Shown here: one piece after another, positions 26,230-34,583 of the stretch
Numbering within the stretch: position 1 is the stretch's first letter
Layout of the letters: every line of letters begins with the position of its first letter
NCBI GenBank assembly: GCA_001650955.1
Contig: LXYP01000020.1
Span: forward strand, 124,001-188,000
Direction of reading: 5' to 3'
DNA length: 64,000 bases
From: Sphingomonadales bacterium EhC05
GTDB taxonomy: Bacteria; Pseudomonadota; Alphaproteobacteria; Sphingomonadales; Sphingomonadaceae
Notes under the pieces: model-generated
Told to the model about the DNA's origin: nothing
The model's database searches: none
The model's input: the letters and a program-made list of their open reading frames with translations, nothing else
Program-made: the position numbers and the translations under genes

Positions 26230-27810
26230 TCAGGCAAATAGTCCATGGACATACCAATTCGGATTTGCTTTTTCTTCGCCATAGAGCCCATGCCGAAACA
26301 GCCAGTAGCGGCGGCCTTTGGCATCCTCGACGCGGTAATAGTCGCGGGTCAGGCCGCCTTTGCCGTGCTGCTGCCCATCTTTGCGCTGCCACCATTCCGA
26401 CGCGATGCGCTCCGGCCCTTCATAGCGGATGACCTGATGGACTTTGCGTCGCCAGGTGAAACGATAAGGCGGGCCATCGGGGACTTCGGCAAGGACCTGG
26501 ACCCGCTGCGGTGGGTCGAACATGTGCAGCGGGCGCATCGGCGGATTGCCGGAAGGCGGTATTTTCCAGGGAAGGGGCGCGGGCGCGTCCAAGGCGGGCA
26601 GGGCGAGCAGGCCCTGTTCGGGGATATGGCTGTCGGTCGGCTGGAATTTCTGGACATTGTCGCGGCCCAGTCTTGTGCTAAGCTGGCTGACCAAGGCGAT
26701 CGCGTCCCCTTGATTATCTTGACCGCCTTCCAGTCGCAATTGTTTCACTGCGAGCGGTTCTGCCGCGACGATGGACAGCCGGATCAGGTCATAGCCAAAG
26801 CCGGGATTTAACTCGTCATTGAGCGTGTCGATCCGTTCTCGCAAAAGCCGCTTGAACAACGCCGCATCGCGGGTGGCCGCGCCGGTCTCGATGCCCAGTC
26901 TTGCGACATCGCCATCGCAGCGGAACAATATCATGCGGATCATCCGGGCACCCTGTCCGCGGTCTTCCAGCTGCTTCGAGGCTGCGACAAACAGCTCTTC
27001 CAGAACATGCAAAGCGGCATCAATATGGGTGAGCGGTTCGGCAAAACGCTGTTCGGTGACAATATTGCCAATGCTGCGGATCGGATTGATCGGGCGGTCC
27101 TCAATCCCCAGCAAGCGGTCGAGGCGCAACACCAGCTCCGTTCCGAACCGTGCCGCAAGGCCTGCGCGTGGCCGTTCGGCGAGATCGCCAATATGATAGA
27201 GTCCGGCTCGTTCCAGTGCCTGGTGCGTCTTGCTGTCCATATCCAGGGCGGACACCGGCAACTGTCCTTCGGCCCCTTCCTGGAGGCCATGGCGAGCGAG
27301 TGCCAGCGCTGCATCGGCGGTGCCGGCGAGCGCCCAATATGCGCTATATCCAACATTATCCAACATATCCTCCGCATCACGCGCCGCGGCAACTTCGCCA
27401 CTTTTGCCAGAGTCAGGATCCGCGGCATCGGGAGCAAAAAAATGCGTCGCACCGGTGATGTCGAGGATCAGCGCATAAGGCGGAGCAACTGCGACCATCG
27501 GCGTGTAACGCTCGCACGCGCTTGCCAGGCGGTCGAGCAGCGCTGCATCCGCGAGCGGGTCATGTTCGAAAGCCAGCAGTTCTGGAACCCGCGCCCGTGC
27601 ATCGGCGAGTTTCATGCCGACGCCCAGACCCAATGCCACGGCCTGCCGGTCGGCTGCGGCAATGATCACCGCGCCGCGCTGCTTCTCGGTCAGGGCAAAG
27701 GGCGCCTCAGGCTGCCCGTGCGCCCTGATGATTCGTTCGGACGGCAGGAAGGGGAGAAACAGCGCCAAAGTTCGGCGGTGTTTTGGCGATGTCTTGCTCG
27801 CGGAATTCAT
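26230..27810 (-). CDS. imuB: ImuB, Y-family polymerase-like SOS mutagenesis protein
   Basis: I start at ATG 27810 (MNSASKTSPKHRRTLALFLPF), giving 526 aa. It has the ImuB layout: LALFLPFLPSERIIR, a degenerate Y-family palm (catalytic acidic residues not conserved, as known for ImuB), a helix-hairpin-helix region (RAGLYHIGDLAERPRAGLA), a little-finger region and a C-terminal tail for beta-clamp/ImuA contact (...KIPPSGNPPMRPLHMF, YRFTWRRKVHQV). ImuB is the hub that recruits DnaE2 and the sliding clamp. Its start overlaps the imuA 3' end by about 100 bases, and dnaE2 follows within about 30 bases: one operon. Confidence 0.92.
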   Translation of the reverse strand: MNSASKTSPKHRRTLALFLPFLPSERIIRAHGQPEAPFALTEKQRGAVIIAAADRQAVALGLGVGMKLADARARVPELLAFEHDPLADAALLDRLASACERYTPMVAVAPPYALILDITGATHFFAPDAADPDSGKSGEVAAARDAEDMLDNVGYSAYWALAGTADAALALARHGLQEGAEGQLPVSALDMDSKTHQALERAGLYHIGDLAERPRAGLAARFGTELVLRLDRLLGIEDRPINPIRSIGNIVTEQRFAEPLTHIDAALHVLEELFVAASKQLEDRGQGARMIRMILFRCDGDVARLGIETGAATRDAALFKRLLRERIDTLNDELNPGFGYDLIRLSIVAAEPLAVKQLRLEGGQDNQGDAIALVSQLSTRLGRDNVQKFQPTDSHIPEQGLLALPALDAPAPLPWKIPPSGNPPMRPLHMFDPPQRVQVLAEVPDGPPYRFTWRRKVHQVIRYEGPERIASEWWQRKDGQQHGKGGLTRDYYRVEDAKGRRYWLFRHGLYGEEKANPNWYVHGLFA

Positions 27811-28624
27811 GATGGTCACAGTTCCACTCCAGTCGGGCATTCAACCCGTAAAGCCCGCTGCGATGGCGTAGCAGGGTGATATCAAAGGCGCTTTGTCCTG
27901 GCGCATTGGCTTCCAGAGGGATTGATGGCGCGGCACATATTTCCCAACGGCTAAACGCGGAGGTGGGAAGTGGGTCCTCCTTGTCGCTGCCGTTTCTCAG
28001 CAACCATGTCACCACGCCTGATTGCTGCGCCGATAAGGACAGGCGCCGGGTTGCCGTCAGGTCCAGTCCTTTGGGTTTCTTACCTGATAATTCGGCAATC
28101 ACGGCTCCCATCGCAGCGCAGCGCACGCCATCGGCTGCAGCCCGCAGCACCGCGATACTGTCGGGCGCGTCGACGTGGATGATATGCGACGGATCAAGGC
28201 CCATCTCCGCAAGACCCGGCGGATAGAGCCGTCCCTGTCGCCGCGCCTCACCGCTTTCGCTGATCCACAATATGGGTTTGTTGTCCGAGTCCAACGCCCG
28301 GCACCGTTGCGCGAGTAGCAAAGCCATCGCTGCTGTGCTTGCTTTGTCGCCTTTGTCCGCCGCATGCAGTTCGTGCAAAGCTGCGCGTGGCAGGCCCTGT
28401 TCCGCCGCATTGCCGCGCAGGGCCGCATCAATTCGCTTCACCCCGAAGGTGAAATGGGACGGCATATCCTGATGTTCCGCCGTTTTTGTGCCAGACGCAG
28501 ACAGAATCCTAGCAAGTCGCGCTTTTAACGCAGCTGCTTTTCGGCTAGCTGGTTGAGGTGCAGAAGCAGGGTTGATTGGCAAGACCTCAAAAGGCTCACC
28601 TGAATTCGAATCAATATTGTTCAT
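27707..28624 (-). CDS. imuA: ImuA, RecA-like SOS mutagenesis protein
   Basis: I start at ATG 28624 (MNNIDSNSGEPF), giving 305 aa. ImuA proteins are shortened RecA/SulA-like factors needed for ImuB/DnaE2 mutagenesis. Visible matches are FGVKRIDAALRG, AALHELHAADKGD, ILWISESGEARRQGRLYPPG, GLDPSHIIHVDAPD and ...RHRSGLYGLNARLEW near the end. The normal ImuA core ends around LEWNCDHH. The remaining 30 or so codons lie over the start of imuB, a long overlap for this operon. A LexA box covers the start codon. Confidence 0.88.
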   Translation of the reverse strand: MNNIDSNSGEPFEVLPINPASAPQPASRKAAALKARLARILSASGTKTAEHQDMPSHFTFGVKRIDAALRGNAAEQGLPRAALHELHAADKGDKASTAAMALLLAQRCRALDSDNKPILWISESGEARRQGRLYPPGLAEMGLDPSHIIHVDAPDSIAVLRAAADGVRCAAMGAVIAELSGKKPKGLDLTATRRLSLSAQQSGVVTWLLRNGSDKEDPLPTSAFSRWEICAAPSIPLEANAPGQSAFDITLLRHRSGLYGLNARLEWNCDHHEFREQDIAKTPPNFGAVSPLPAVRTNHQGARAA

Positions 28625-28633
28625 TGTTTGTTC
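28619..28633. promoter_or_regulatory. LexA box (GTTC-N7-GTTC) at the imuA start
   Basis: The sequence reads GTTC ATTGTTT GTTC on the plus strand, which is GAAC-N7-GAAC in the direction of the operon. This is the alphaproteobacterial LexA operator. It covers the imuA ATG (28622-28624), and a further GTTC/GAAC half site lies just upstream at 28642-28647. It supports SOS control of imuA-imuB-dnaE2, as known in Caulobacter. Confidence 0.8.
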
Positions 28634-28762
28634 TAATCTATAGAACAGATAGATTTGGTCAAGTCTGTTCACAATTGCCAGCATCAAGAGCAACAGCGAT
28701 CATCGTATAACGCTTGACCAGGTTCTGAGGGTGCTGAACAGAGAGCCAAGAGGAGAGAGATC

Positions 28763-29554
28763 ATGAAAATATCATTGCTCAAATTATCTGCTATCGGCCT
28801 TGTTACCACTGCGCTTGTGCCCTTGCCGGTGCTTGCCAAACATCATGAAGCTGGCGAAATGACGGTCATCGATGTGGTCGCTACCAATGCTGCTTTGGCC
28901 GCCTTTGAAGGCCGGTCGGATGAAGATAAAGCCCGTGACGCTGGCCGCAAGCCAGCCGAAGTATTGGCTTTTCTTGGCTTGAAAAAAGGCGATGCCGTGC
29001 TTGATCTGATCGCTTCTGGAGGTTGGTATAGCGTAGCTGCGGCGATCGCGACCGGTCCGGAAGGCAAGGTTTACGCCCAAAACCCGGCAGCTGCGTTGGA
29101 ATTGCGCGATGGGGCCTATGAAAAGGAAATTACCGCGCGCCTAGCAGCCAATAATTTGCCCCAGCTTGAACGGCTCAATAGCGAAATAACCGATCTTGGT
29201 GTGCCTGACGGTAGCATCGATATAGTGCTGACGGCGCTCAATTTTCACGATGTCTACAACGGCTTCGGTGCGCCTGCCTCTACCGGGATGCTGCTGGCGA
29301 TAAAAGCCAAGCTCAAGCCTGGCGGTGTGCTTGGTTTGATCGATCATGTCGGGGATCCGGATGGTGATAACACAGCCACTCACCGGATTGATCCGGCTTC
29401 GGCAGTTACAGTTGCCAAAGCCGCAGGGTTCAAAGTAGAGCGCAATGATGAATTGCTCGTCGGAACGAACGATGATCACACAAAAAATGTATTCAGCCCG
29501 GCTACACGCGGAAAAACCGACCGGTTTATCTTGAAGCTGACGAAGCCGGAATAA
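28763..29554 (+). CDS. Exported class I SAM-dependent methyltransferase-like protein
   Basis: This 263-aa protein begins with a signal peptide (MKISLLKLSAIG...PVLAK). It has a methyltransferase-like Rossmann core: KKGDAVLDLIASGGWYSVAAA (motif I region, with GGWYS in place of the usual GxGxG), VYAQNPAA, DIVLTALNFHDVYN and LKPGGVLGLIDHVGDPD. A family of predicted periplasmic methyltransferases of this type exists in sphingomonads. Because SAM is cytosolic, the real activity is unclear. GAGGAGAGAG precedes the ATG. Confidence 0.82.
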   Translation: MKISLLKLSAIGLVTTALVPLPVLAKHHEAGEMTVIDVVATNAALAAFEGRSDEDKARDAGRKPAEVLAFLGLKKGDAVLDLIASGGWYSVAAAIATGPEGKVYAQNPAAALELRDGAYEKEITARLAANNLPQLERLNSEITDLGVPDGSIDIVLTALNFHDVYNGFGAPASTGMLLAIKAKLKPGGVLGLIDHVGDPDGDNTATHRIDPASAVTVAKAAGFKVERNDELLVGTNDDHTKNVFSPATRGKTDRFILKLTKPE

Positions 29555-29578
29555 TTTTCTGCAATTTGGTGATATTCT

Positions 29579-29617
29579 ATCGCCGGCAATGTAAAGCTTG
29601 TCTTGATTGCCGGCGAT
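29579..29617. terminator. Stem-loop after the methyltransferase gene
   Basis: Perfect 11-bp arms ATCGCCGGCAA / TTGCCGGCGAT with a 17-base loop lie 25 bases after the stop codon. No T run follows, so it may be an mRNA 3' stabiliser or a weak terminator. Confidence 0.5.
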
Positions 29618-29671
29618 CTTACGACCACATGACGCCCAGTTGAAATGTCTATCGAGAAATGAGAACGGCTT

Positions 29672-30448
29672 GTGGTTGAAAGACTTCGCATATTGATTGA
29701 ATCGTCGCGTTTTCAAAACGTGATTTTGGCCGTGATCATCATCAATGCCATCATCATCGGGATGGAAACATCATCTGCTATGATGGAGCAGTTCGGTGGC
29801 ATTTTGATCGTGCTGGATACAATCGCGCTTGGAATTTTCATTGTCGAGATTCTGCTCAAGCTATTCGTCTACCGTTTGAGCTTCTTCAAAAATGGCTGGA
29901 ATGTCTTCGATTTTGTGATTGTCGCAGTAGCGCTGCTGCCAACGGGTGGAAATCTTTCGGTCTTGCGTGCGTTACGCATATTGCGCGCTTTGCGGCTCGT
30001 TTCGGCCATGCCGAAGATGCGCAAAGTCGTGCAGGGTTTGTTTGCCGCGATCCCTTCCATGGGCACGGTGATCCTGTTGCTCGGATTGGTTTTCTATATT
30101 GCAGCCGTCATGGCGACCAAATTATTTGGCGGCGAGTTTCCGCAATGGTTCGGTTCGATTGGCGATTCGCTCTATTCGTTGTTCCAGATCATGACGCTGG
30201 AAAGTTGGTCGATGGGCATCGTCCGTCCAATCATGGAAATCTATCCTTGGGCTTGGGTGTTCTTCGTTCCTTTTGTCTTGGTTACCAGTTTTGTCGTCCT
30301 CAACCTGTTTATCGCCATCATTGTCAATGCGATGCACGAAGAGGCGGACGAGGAACAGACCGCTCAGCGGGATGAAATATTGAACGAAATCAAGGCAATC
30401 AGGCGTGATGTGGCCGAGATGCGGGCAGGGCATTTAGAACGAAAGTGA
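29672..30448 (+). CDS. NaChBac-type voltage-gated sodium channel
   Basis: This is a 258-aa one-domain channel with a GTG start at 29672. Helices S1-S3 occupy residues about 15-95. The S4 voltage sensor has Arg every third residue (VLRALRILRALRLVS). After S5 comes the pore and selectivity filter MTLESWSMG (about residues 175-183), identical to the bacterial sodium-channel filter core TLESWS. S6 ends NLFIAIIVNAMHEEADEE and leads into a C-terminal coiled coil (EEQTAQRDEILNEIKAIRRDV), which tetramerises such channels. Gating of Na+ across the inner membrane is the expected role, perhaps in motility or pH response. Confidence 0.93.
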   Translation: MVERLRILIESSRFQNVILAVIIINAIIIGMETSSAMMEQFGGILIVLDTIALGIFIVEILLKLFVYRLSFFKNGWNVFDFVIVAVALLPTGGNLSVLRALRILRALRLVSAMPKMRKVVQGLFAAIPSMGTVILLLGLVFYIAAVMATKLFGGEFPQWFGSIGDSLYSLFQIMTLESWSMGIVRPIMEIYPWAWVFFVPFVLVTSFVVLNLFIAIIVNAMHEEADEEQTAQRDEILNEIKAIRRDVAEMRAGHLERK

Positions 30449-30622
30449 GGGTGCCGACCGAAGCAGCCATGGCAGCATCTTCTTGTGGATTAGTACAGAC
30501 GCGCTTTTCATCCGAGATACGTCTCTATTCACCTCAATGATCTTAACAGAACCGGCTTAGGTTTTTTAGCCGCAACAGCTTGGCGGCGAGCCGCCATTTT
30601 CTGCAATTTCAAGGAGTAAAAG

Positions 30623-31141
30623 ATGAAGAATTTCCTTACCCTCATGACCAGCGCAGCATTGCTCGCTGCGACACCGGCTTTGGCACAAGACGCTGTTCCG
30701 GCAGTCGAAGCCGCAGCTGGTATGAAGGTTTTCGGTCCCAATGGCGGTGATGTGGGTATAGTGGATTCCGTGAACGGCGATGTTGTTATCGTCGCGACAG
30801 GCAAGAACATGGGCGCCCTTCCGATCAGCGCATTTGCCAAAGTCGAGAATGGGCTTTCGGTCACGATCACCCGTGCGGACCTCGATGCAGCCGTCGAAAA
30901 AGCCGAAGCGGACGCGAAGGCCACATTGCTCGCCAGTCTGACTCCTGGCACCGAAGTGAAAACCGTCTCCGGTGCCGCGGTGATCGGCACCATCGAGGAA
31001 AGCGATGCCGACTATGTCACCGTCAATCATGCCGGTCAGCCCGTCAAACTACCGGTCGCTGCGTTTATGGCGCAGGCCGATGGCGTATCGATCACGATGA
31101 CCGAGGATCAGTTTAAGGCGGCGCTTGCGGGGACGCAATAA
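30623..31141 (+). CDS. Exported protein with two PRC-barrel-like repeats
   Basis: This 172-aa protein has a signal peptide (cleavage near TPALAQ|DA) followed by two related halves: AAGMKVFGPNGGDVGIVDSV...LPISAFAKVENGLSVTIT (about 33-85) and TPGTEVKTVSGAAVIGTIEES...LPVAAFMAQADGVSITMT (about 112-162). Each gives four or five short strands, like a PRC-barrel or small beta-barrel. It is probably periplasmic. Function unknown. An AAGGAG ribosome site is present. Confidence 0.7.
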   Translation: MKNFLTLMTSAALLAATPALAQDAVPAVEAAAGMKVFGPNGGDVGIVDSVNGDVVIVATGKNMGALPISAFAKVENGLSVTITRADLDAAVEKAEADAKATLLASLTPGTEVKTVSGAAVIGTIEESDADYVTVNHAGQPVKLPVAAFMAQADGVSITMTEDQFKAALAGTQ

Positions 31142-31167
31142 CGCCCTCCATCCCTAATGATAGCAGT

Positions 31168-31187
31168 GGCGGGCGATCGTGCCCGCC
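31168..31187. terminator. GC-rich stem-loop between convergent genes
   Basis: Arms GGCGGGC / GCCCGCC with the loop GATCGT lie between the stops of the repeat protein and ribH. There is no T run, but the position suits a shared transcript end. Confidence 0.45.
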
Positions 31188-31193
31188 GCCGCT

Positions 31194-31616
31194 CTAGGTC
31201 GTAAACTTCAGCGCCAATTCATACATCGCAATCGCCGCCTGAGCCGCTTCACCGCCCTTGTTCTTGCGGGTCTTGTCGGCGCGGGCCAGGGCCTGCTCTT
31301 CATCCTCTGTCGTGATAATCCCGTTGCCAATCGCGGCGCCGTCCATGGTCAGCGCCATGATCCCGCGCGCGCTTTCGCCGGCGACAATCTCGAAATGATA
31401 GGTCTCGCCGCGGATCACCACGCCGATGCCGACAAAGCCGTCATATTGATCGCTGTCGATAGCGAGCGATATCGCGCCTGGTATCTCCAGCGCGCCCGGA
31501 ACGGTGATCACCTCGTGCTCATGCCCCGCCGCTTTCAGCGCATCGATAGCGCCTTCAATCAACATGTCGTTGAGATGGTCGTAAAAGCGGGCTTCGACGA
31601 TCAGGAATTTTGCCAT
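31194..31616 (-). CDS. ribH: 6,7-dimethyl-8-ribityllumazine synthase
   Basis: This 140-aa enzyme makes the penultimate riboflavin intermediate from the RibB product and 5-amino-6-ribitylaminouracil. Matches are [52 protein letters not shown] (catalytic His region) and [19 protein letters not shown]. The length is normal for the small, pentamer-forming type. It follows the RibB-type gene on the same strand with a palindromic repeat between them. No FMN riboswitch is visible upstream of either gene. Confidence 0.94.
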   Translation of the reverse strand: MAKFLIVEARFYDHLNDMLIEGAIDALKAAGHEHEVITVPGALEIPGAISLAIDSDQYDGFVGIGVVIRGETYHFEIVAGESARGIMALTMDGAAIGNGIITTEDEEQALARADKTRKNKGGEAAQAAIAMYELALKFTT

Positions 31617-31634
31617 GTTCTTCTTCTTTCAATT

Positions 31635-31703
31635 CGTCATCCTGAACCTGTTTCAGGATTTTGGAGTAATCGACGGATGTCCTGAACTAAGTTCAGGATG
31701 ACG
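31635..31703. repeat. GTCATCCTGAAC palindromic repeat between ribBX and ribH
   Basis: Outer arms CGTCATCCTGAAC (31635-31647) / GTTCAGGATGACG (31691-31703) are perfect over 13 bp. Inner partial copies CCTGTTTCAGG and CCTGAACTAAGTTCAGG lie between them. This is the CATCCTGAAC-type repeat found between genes in many sphingomonads (from memory). Confidence 0.75.
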
Positions 31704-31709
31704 GCGCAG

Positions 31710-33026
31710 TTAAGCGCTCGCCAGTTCCTTCGCGGCATCTGACTGATCTTGCGATGGCACCCCATGCTGCCCGACGATCCGCAGACCATAAGCATCCAGC
31801 CCGACCAGATCATGGCTGCTATTGGTCAGCAATCTCATATCGTGAACACCGAGTTCCGTGAGGATTTGTGCGCCGACACCATAGTCGCGCAGCTGATCCA
31901 TCGGCGGCGGCTTGCCACCGGCAAGGCTGCTGACCTGTTGCGAATAGAGGTCAGGGATACGCGGGCTGATAAACACGATGATCCCCGCACCCTCTTCACC
32001 AATGATTTTCATCGATTCCTGCAGCATATTGGCGCGGCCGGTTTCCTGTCCGAACAGATCGGGGAAGATCGCCGTCGCATGCATTCGAACAAGCGTGGGC
32101 TTGTCGGGATCGACATGGCCCTTTTGCAGCACGATCTGCTCGCTCTCGGTGGCTGTGTTATAGAATGTAATCGCATTCCACTCGCCGCCCCAGCGGCTGG
32201 TGAAGCGGGCTTCGGTGCGGCGCTCGGTGAGATGGTCATGACGCAGGCGATAGGCGATCAGATCGCGGATCGTGCCAATTTTCATGCCATGATGCTGGGC
32301 AAATTCGATCAGATCATCAAGCCGCGCCATTTCGCCATCATCTTTCATGATTTCGCAAATCACGCCAGCCGGATTCAAGCCCGCCAGCCGTGAGACATCG
32401 ACCGCCGCTTCGGTATGACCGGCACGGACCAGAACGCCGCCGTTGCGCGCCTGCAACGGAAAGACATGGCCAGGCGTGACAATCTCGTCCTTGGATTTGG
32501 TGCCGTCAATCGCGACGGCAACAGTCCGGGCGCGGTCAGCGGCGGAGATGCCGGTGGTGACGCCGTCGCGCGCTTCAATCGAGGTGGTGAAGGCGGTTTC
32601 ATATGCGCCGCGGTTATTCTGGCTCATCATATTGAGACCCAGTTCCTCGACTCGGTCCTTGGTCATCGCCAGACAGATTAGCCCGCGACCATATTTGGCC
32701 ATGAAGTTGATCGCATCGGGTGTTGCCATTTGCGCTGGTATGATCAGATCGCCTTCATTCTCGCGATCCTCGTCATCGACCAGGATATACATGCGCCCAT
32801 TGCGCGCTTCGTTGATAATTTCCTCTGCACTGGCCATGACCCCGCTGCCGCCGCGGACCAGATAGGCTTCAAGCTTGCCGAGTGTTTCTGCGGTCGGATT
32901 CCAGTCTTCCTGACCAAGGCTGCGCAGGCTATTTGCATGCAGTCCAGCGGCCCGCGCCAGACCCGTACGGGTCTCCTTGCCGGAATCAATCAGTTCAATC
33001 AGTTGCTCAATCAATATTTTGCTCAT
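31710..33026 (-). CDS. ribB: RibB (DHBP synthase) with N-terminal HTH and inactive GTP cyclohydrolase II-like half (RibBX)
   Basis: This is a 438-aa protein in three parts. Residues about 1-60 form an Xre-like helix-turn-helix (TRTGLARAAGLHANSLRSLG). Residues 65-265 form a complete 3,4-dihydroxy-2-butanone-4-phosphate synthase (DDEDRENEGDL, TTGISAADRA, VRAGHTEAAVD). Residues 270-430 resemble GTP cyclohydrolase II, but the zinc motif GSxRCDCG is absent: that stretch reads AIFPDLFGQETGRANML, with no Cys. Such RibBX proteins are known from proteobacteria to lack cyclohydrolase activity. The extra HTH suggests regulation, and operator-like repeats lie just upstream of the start. Confidence 0.9.
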   Translation of the reverse strand: MSKILIEQLIELIDSGKETRTGLARAAGLHANSLRSLGQEDWNPTAETLGKLEAYLVRGGSGVMASAEEIINEARNGRMYILVDDEDRENEGDLIIPAQMATPDAINFMAKYGRGLICLAMTKDRVEELGLNMMSQNNRGAYETAFTTSIEARDGVTTGISAADRARTVAVAIDGTKSKDEIVTPGHVFPLQARNGGVLVRAGHTEAAVDVSRLAGLNPAGVICEIMKDDGEMARLDDLIEFAQHHGMKIGTIRDLIAYRLRHDHLTERRTEARFTSRWGGEWNAITFYNTATESEQIVLQKGHVDPDKPTLVRMHATAIFPDLFGQETGRANMLQESMKIIGEEGAGIIVFISPRIPDLYSQQVSSLAGGKPPPMDQLRDYGVGAQILTELGVHDMRLLTNSSHDLVGLDAYGLRIVGQHGVPSQDQSDAAKELASA

Positions 33027-33039
33027 GGAATCGCCTTTG

Positions 33040-33103
33040 CAATGTGATGTTGTGATTCAGTTATCACACTACAATGTGATGAGTCCAGAAGATTATCACA
33101 TTG
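33040..33103. promoter_or_regulatory. Cluster of CAATGTGAT operator-like repeats upstream of ribBX
   Basis: Three copies of CAATGTGAT are present: direct at 33040-33048 and 33072-33080, inverted (ATCACATTG) at 33095-33103. A TGTGAT-N6-ATCACA palindrome lies at 33051-33068. The cluster sits 14-77 bases upstream of the ribBX ATG. It suggests a dimeric regulator, possibly the HTH of RibBX itself. The rest of 33104-33545 shows only TGAAATA-T-TATTTCA at 33129-33143. Confidence 0.65.
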
Positions 33104-33545
33104 TCTTCACATCATCCTTCGCGGGTTGTGAAATATTATTTCAAACCTGACAATGCTGACAGGGTTATAATAGGAAAATCCCGCTGTTTGATAAAATCGG
33201 CCACCACATTGGCTGTGGGTCGGTGCGGGAGGGAAGCTATTTTCATATCAGCAGTTTAGCATGGGTGAGAAAATGTAGGAAAGACATGTTTTGCGAATGT
33301 CTCCCCGCTCATTCCAATCATCCTGGAGCTTGAGCCTTTTGACGATATTGATCATCGCCCAAAGTCGAAATTGTCCGTCAATCATGCCCGCTAAGTAAAT
33401 TACCTGACTAGGAAATCTGTGAACCCCGTCATAAATTCCAGTCTTGCGAAGCGGCGATCGATCCCCGCCAATATCCTGGAATCGGATCAGCGCAGACCGG
33501 CATCGCAAATAAACTTCTTTGTGAAAATTCAGAAGGAACGCTGTC

Positions 33546-34583
33546 ATGACAATCAAACATGGATTCCTGTTCAAGATCACGATGGCGGTTGCTTTTGTCA
33601 TTCTCGCCATGTTTTTGACCACCCGTGTCGCGTCACAAATCACAACGCAAACTGGAGAGATAATCAACGCGCAAGCCAGCTTTGTTGATATGGCGTTTTT
33701 TTCTGGCGACCAGATAAGGATCACCGCCAATTCAGAAGATGACATATTCGCCGCAGGCGGCAATATTAAAATTGGTGAAACGACCGCAGATCATTTGTTT
33801 CTGGCCGGTAGTGAGATCACTATCGAGGATATCAATGTGGCAGATATTATCGCAGCAGGTGGAGATTTAAACCTGCGGAGCGGGTTGGTGAATGACGATG
33901 TGCTGGCCGCTGGCGGGACTGTGACGCTTCATCCCAAATTTCAGATAGCCGGCTCTGCCGTTGTTTCGGGCGGTGAAGTCATTATCAATTCACCGATCCG
34001 GAAGGAACTTAGGGTCGCAGCCAGTCGGATTGTTTTGAATTCGGCTGTTGATGGCAATGTTAAGCTTATGGGAGATCAAATAGAGCTCGGCCCGAAGGCT
34101 CGACTGGGGGCTAATCTGCAATATCGTGGCGAGAATATTCAAATTTCACCCAGCGCCGTCATCACCGGGACCAAGAGCATTTTGCCTGCGGAAGAGCATG
34201 ATGAATTTGAACGCTGGGGTAAAGGCAGTGCAGCATTTTTCGCTGGCTTTGTCATTGCAGCCATTCTTGGAATTACGCTGCTCGTGGTTGTTATTACCAT
34301 GGTTTTGCCTGGGTTGATGAACAAGGCGTCCCTGTTGATCAAACAGAAACCGCTATTGTCCTTGGGCGTCGGGTTTTTGGCGACCTTCATCATCCCCTTC
34401 ACCCTGTTCCTACTTTTTGCCACGATCATTGGCGCACCATTGGCGATGTTGATTGCTGCGATGCTCTTTGCATTCACTCCGGTGGGCGTCGCGGCATCAG
34501 CATATTTTGTCGGCATGCAGGGCCGTCAGATGATCAAAAGCCAGCGGATGATGCGCCGCCGCCAGCCATGGGCGCGCGGCTGA
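33546..34583 (+). CDS. Bactofilin-like polymer-forming membrane protein
   Basis: This 345-aa protein has an N-terminal membrane anchor (about 8-28). A long region of short beta repeats with alternating hydrophobic residues and 'AAGG' turns (DIFAAGGNIKIGETT, DIIAAGGDLNLRSG, DVLAAGGTVTLHP) fits a bactofilin-type right-handed beta helix. Four C-terminal membrane helices then follow from about residue 225. It ends at a cytosolic Arg-rich tail, MMRRRQPWARG. Homologues I recall continue with two further helices; those appear in the overlapping ORF at 34568. Envelope or cytoskeletal role inferred. Confidence 0.7.
   Translation: MTIKHGFLFKITMAVAFVILAMFLTTRVASQITTQTGEIINAQASFVDMAFFSGDQIRITANSEDDIFAAGGNIKIGETTADHLFLAGSEITIEDINVADIIAAGGDLNLRSGLVNDDVLAAGGTVTLHPKFQIAGSAVVSGGEVIINSPIRKELRVAASRIVLNSAVDGNVKLMGDQIELGPKARLGANLQYRGENIQISPSAVITGTKSILPAEEHDEFERWGKGSAAFFAGFVIAAILGITLLVVVITMVLPGLMNKASLLIKQKPLLSLGVGFLATFIIPFTLFLLFATIIGAPLAMLIAAMLFAFTPVGVAASAYFVGMQGRQMIKSQRMMRRRQPWARG

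Noticed and set aside
33027-33545. FMN riboswitch before the RibB gene
   Set aside because: The conserved FMN aptamer core is not visible on the minus strand; the region instead holds CAATGTGAT repeats.
33248-33763. 171-codon minus-strand frame overlapping the bactofilin-like gene start
   Set aside because: No recognisable sequence; it runs antisense through the signal anchor of a better-supported gene.
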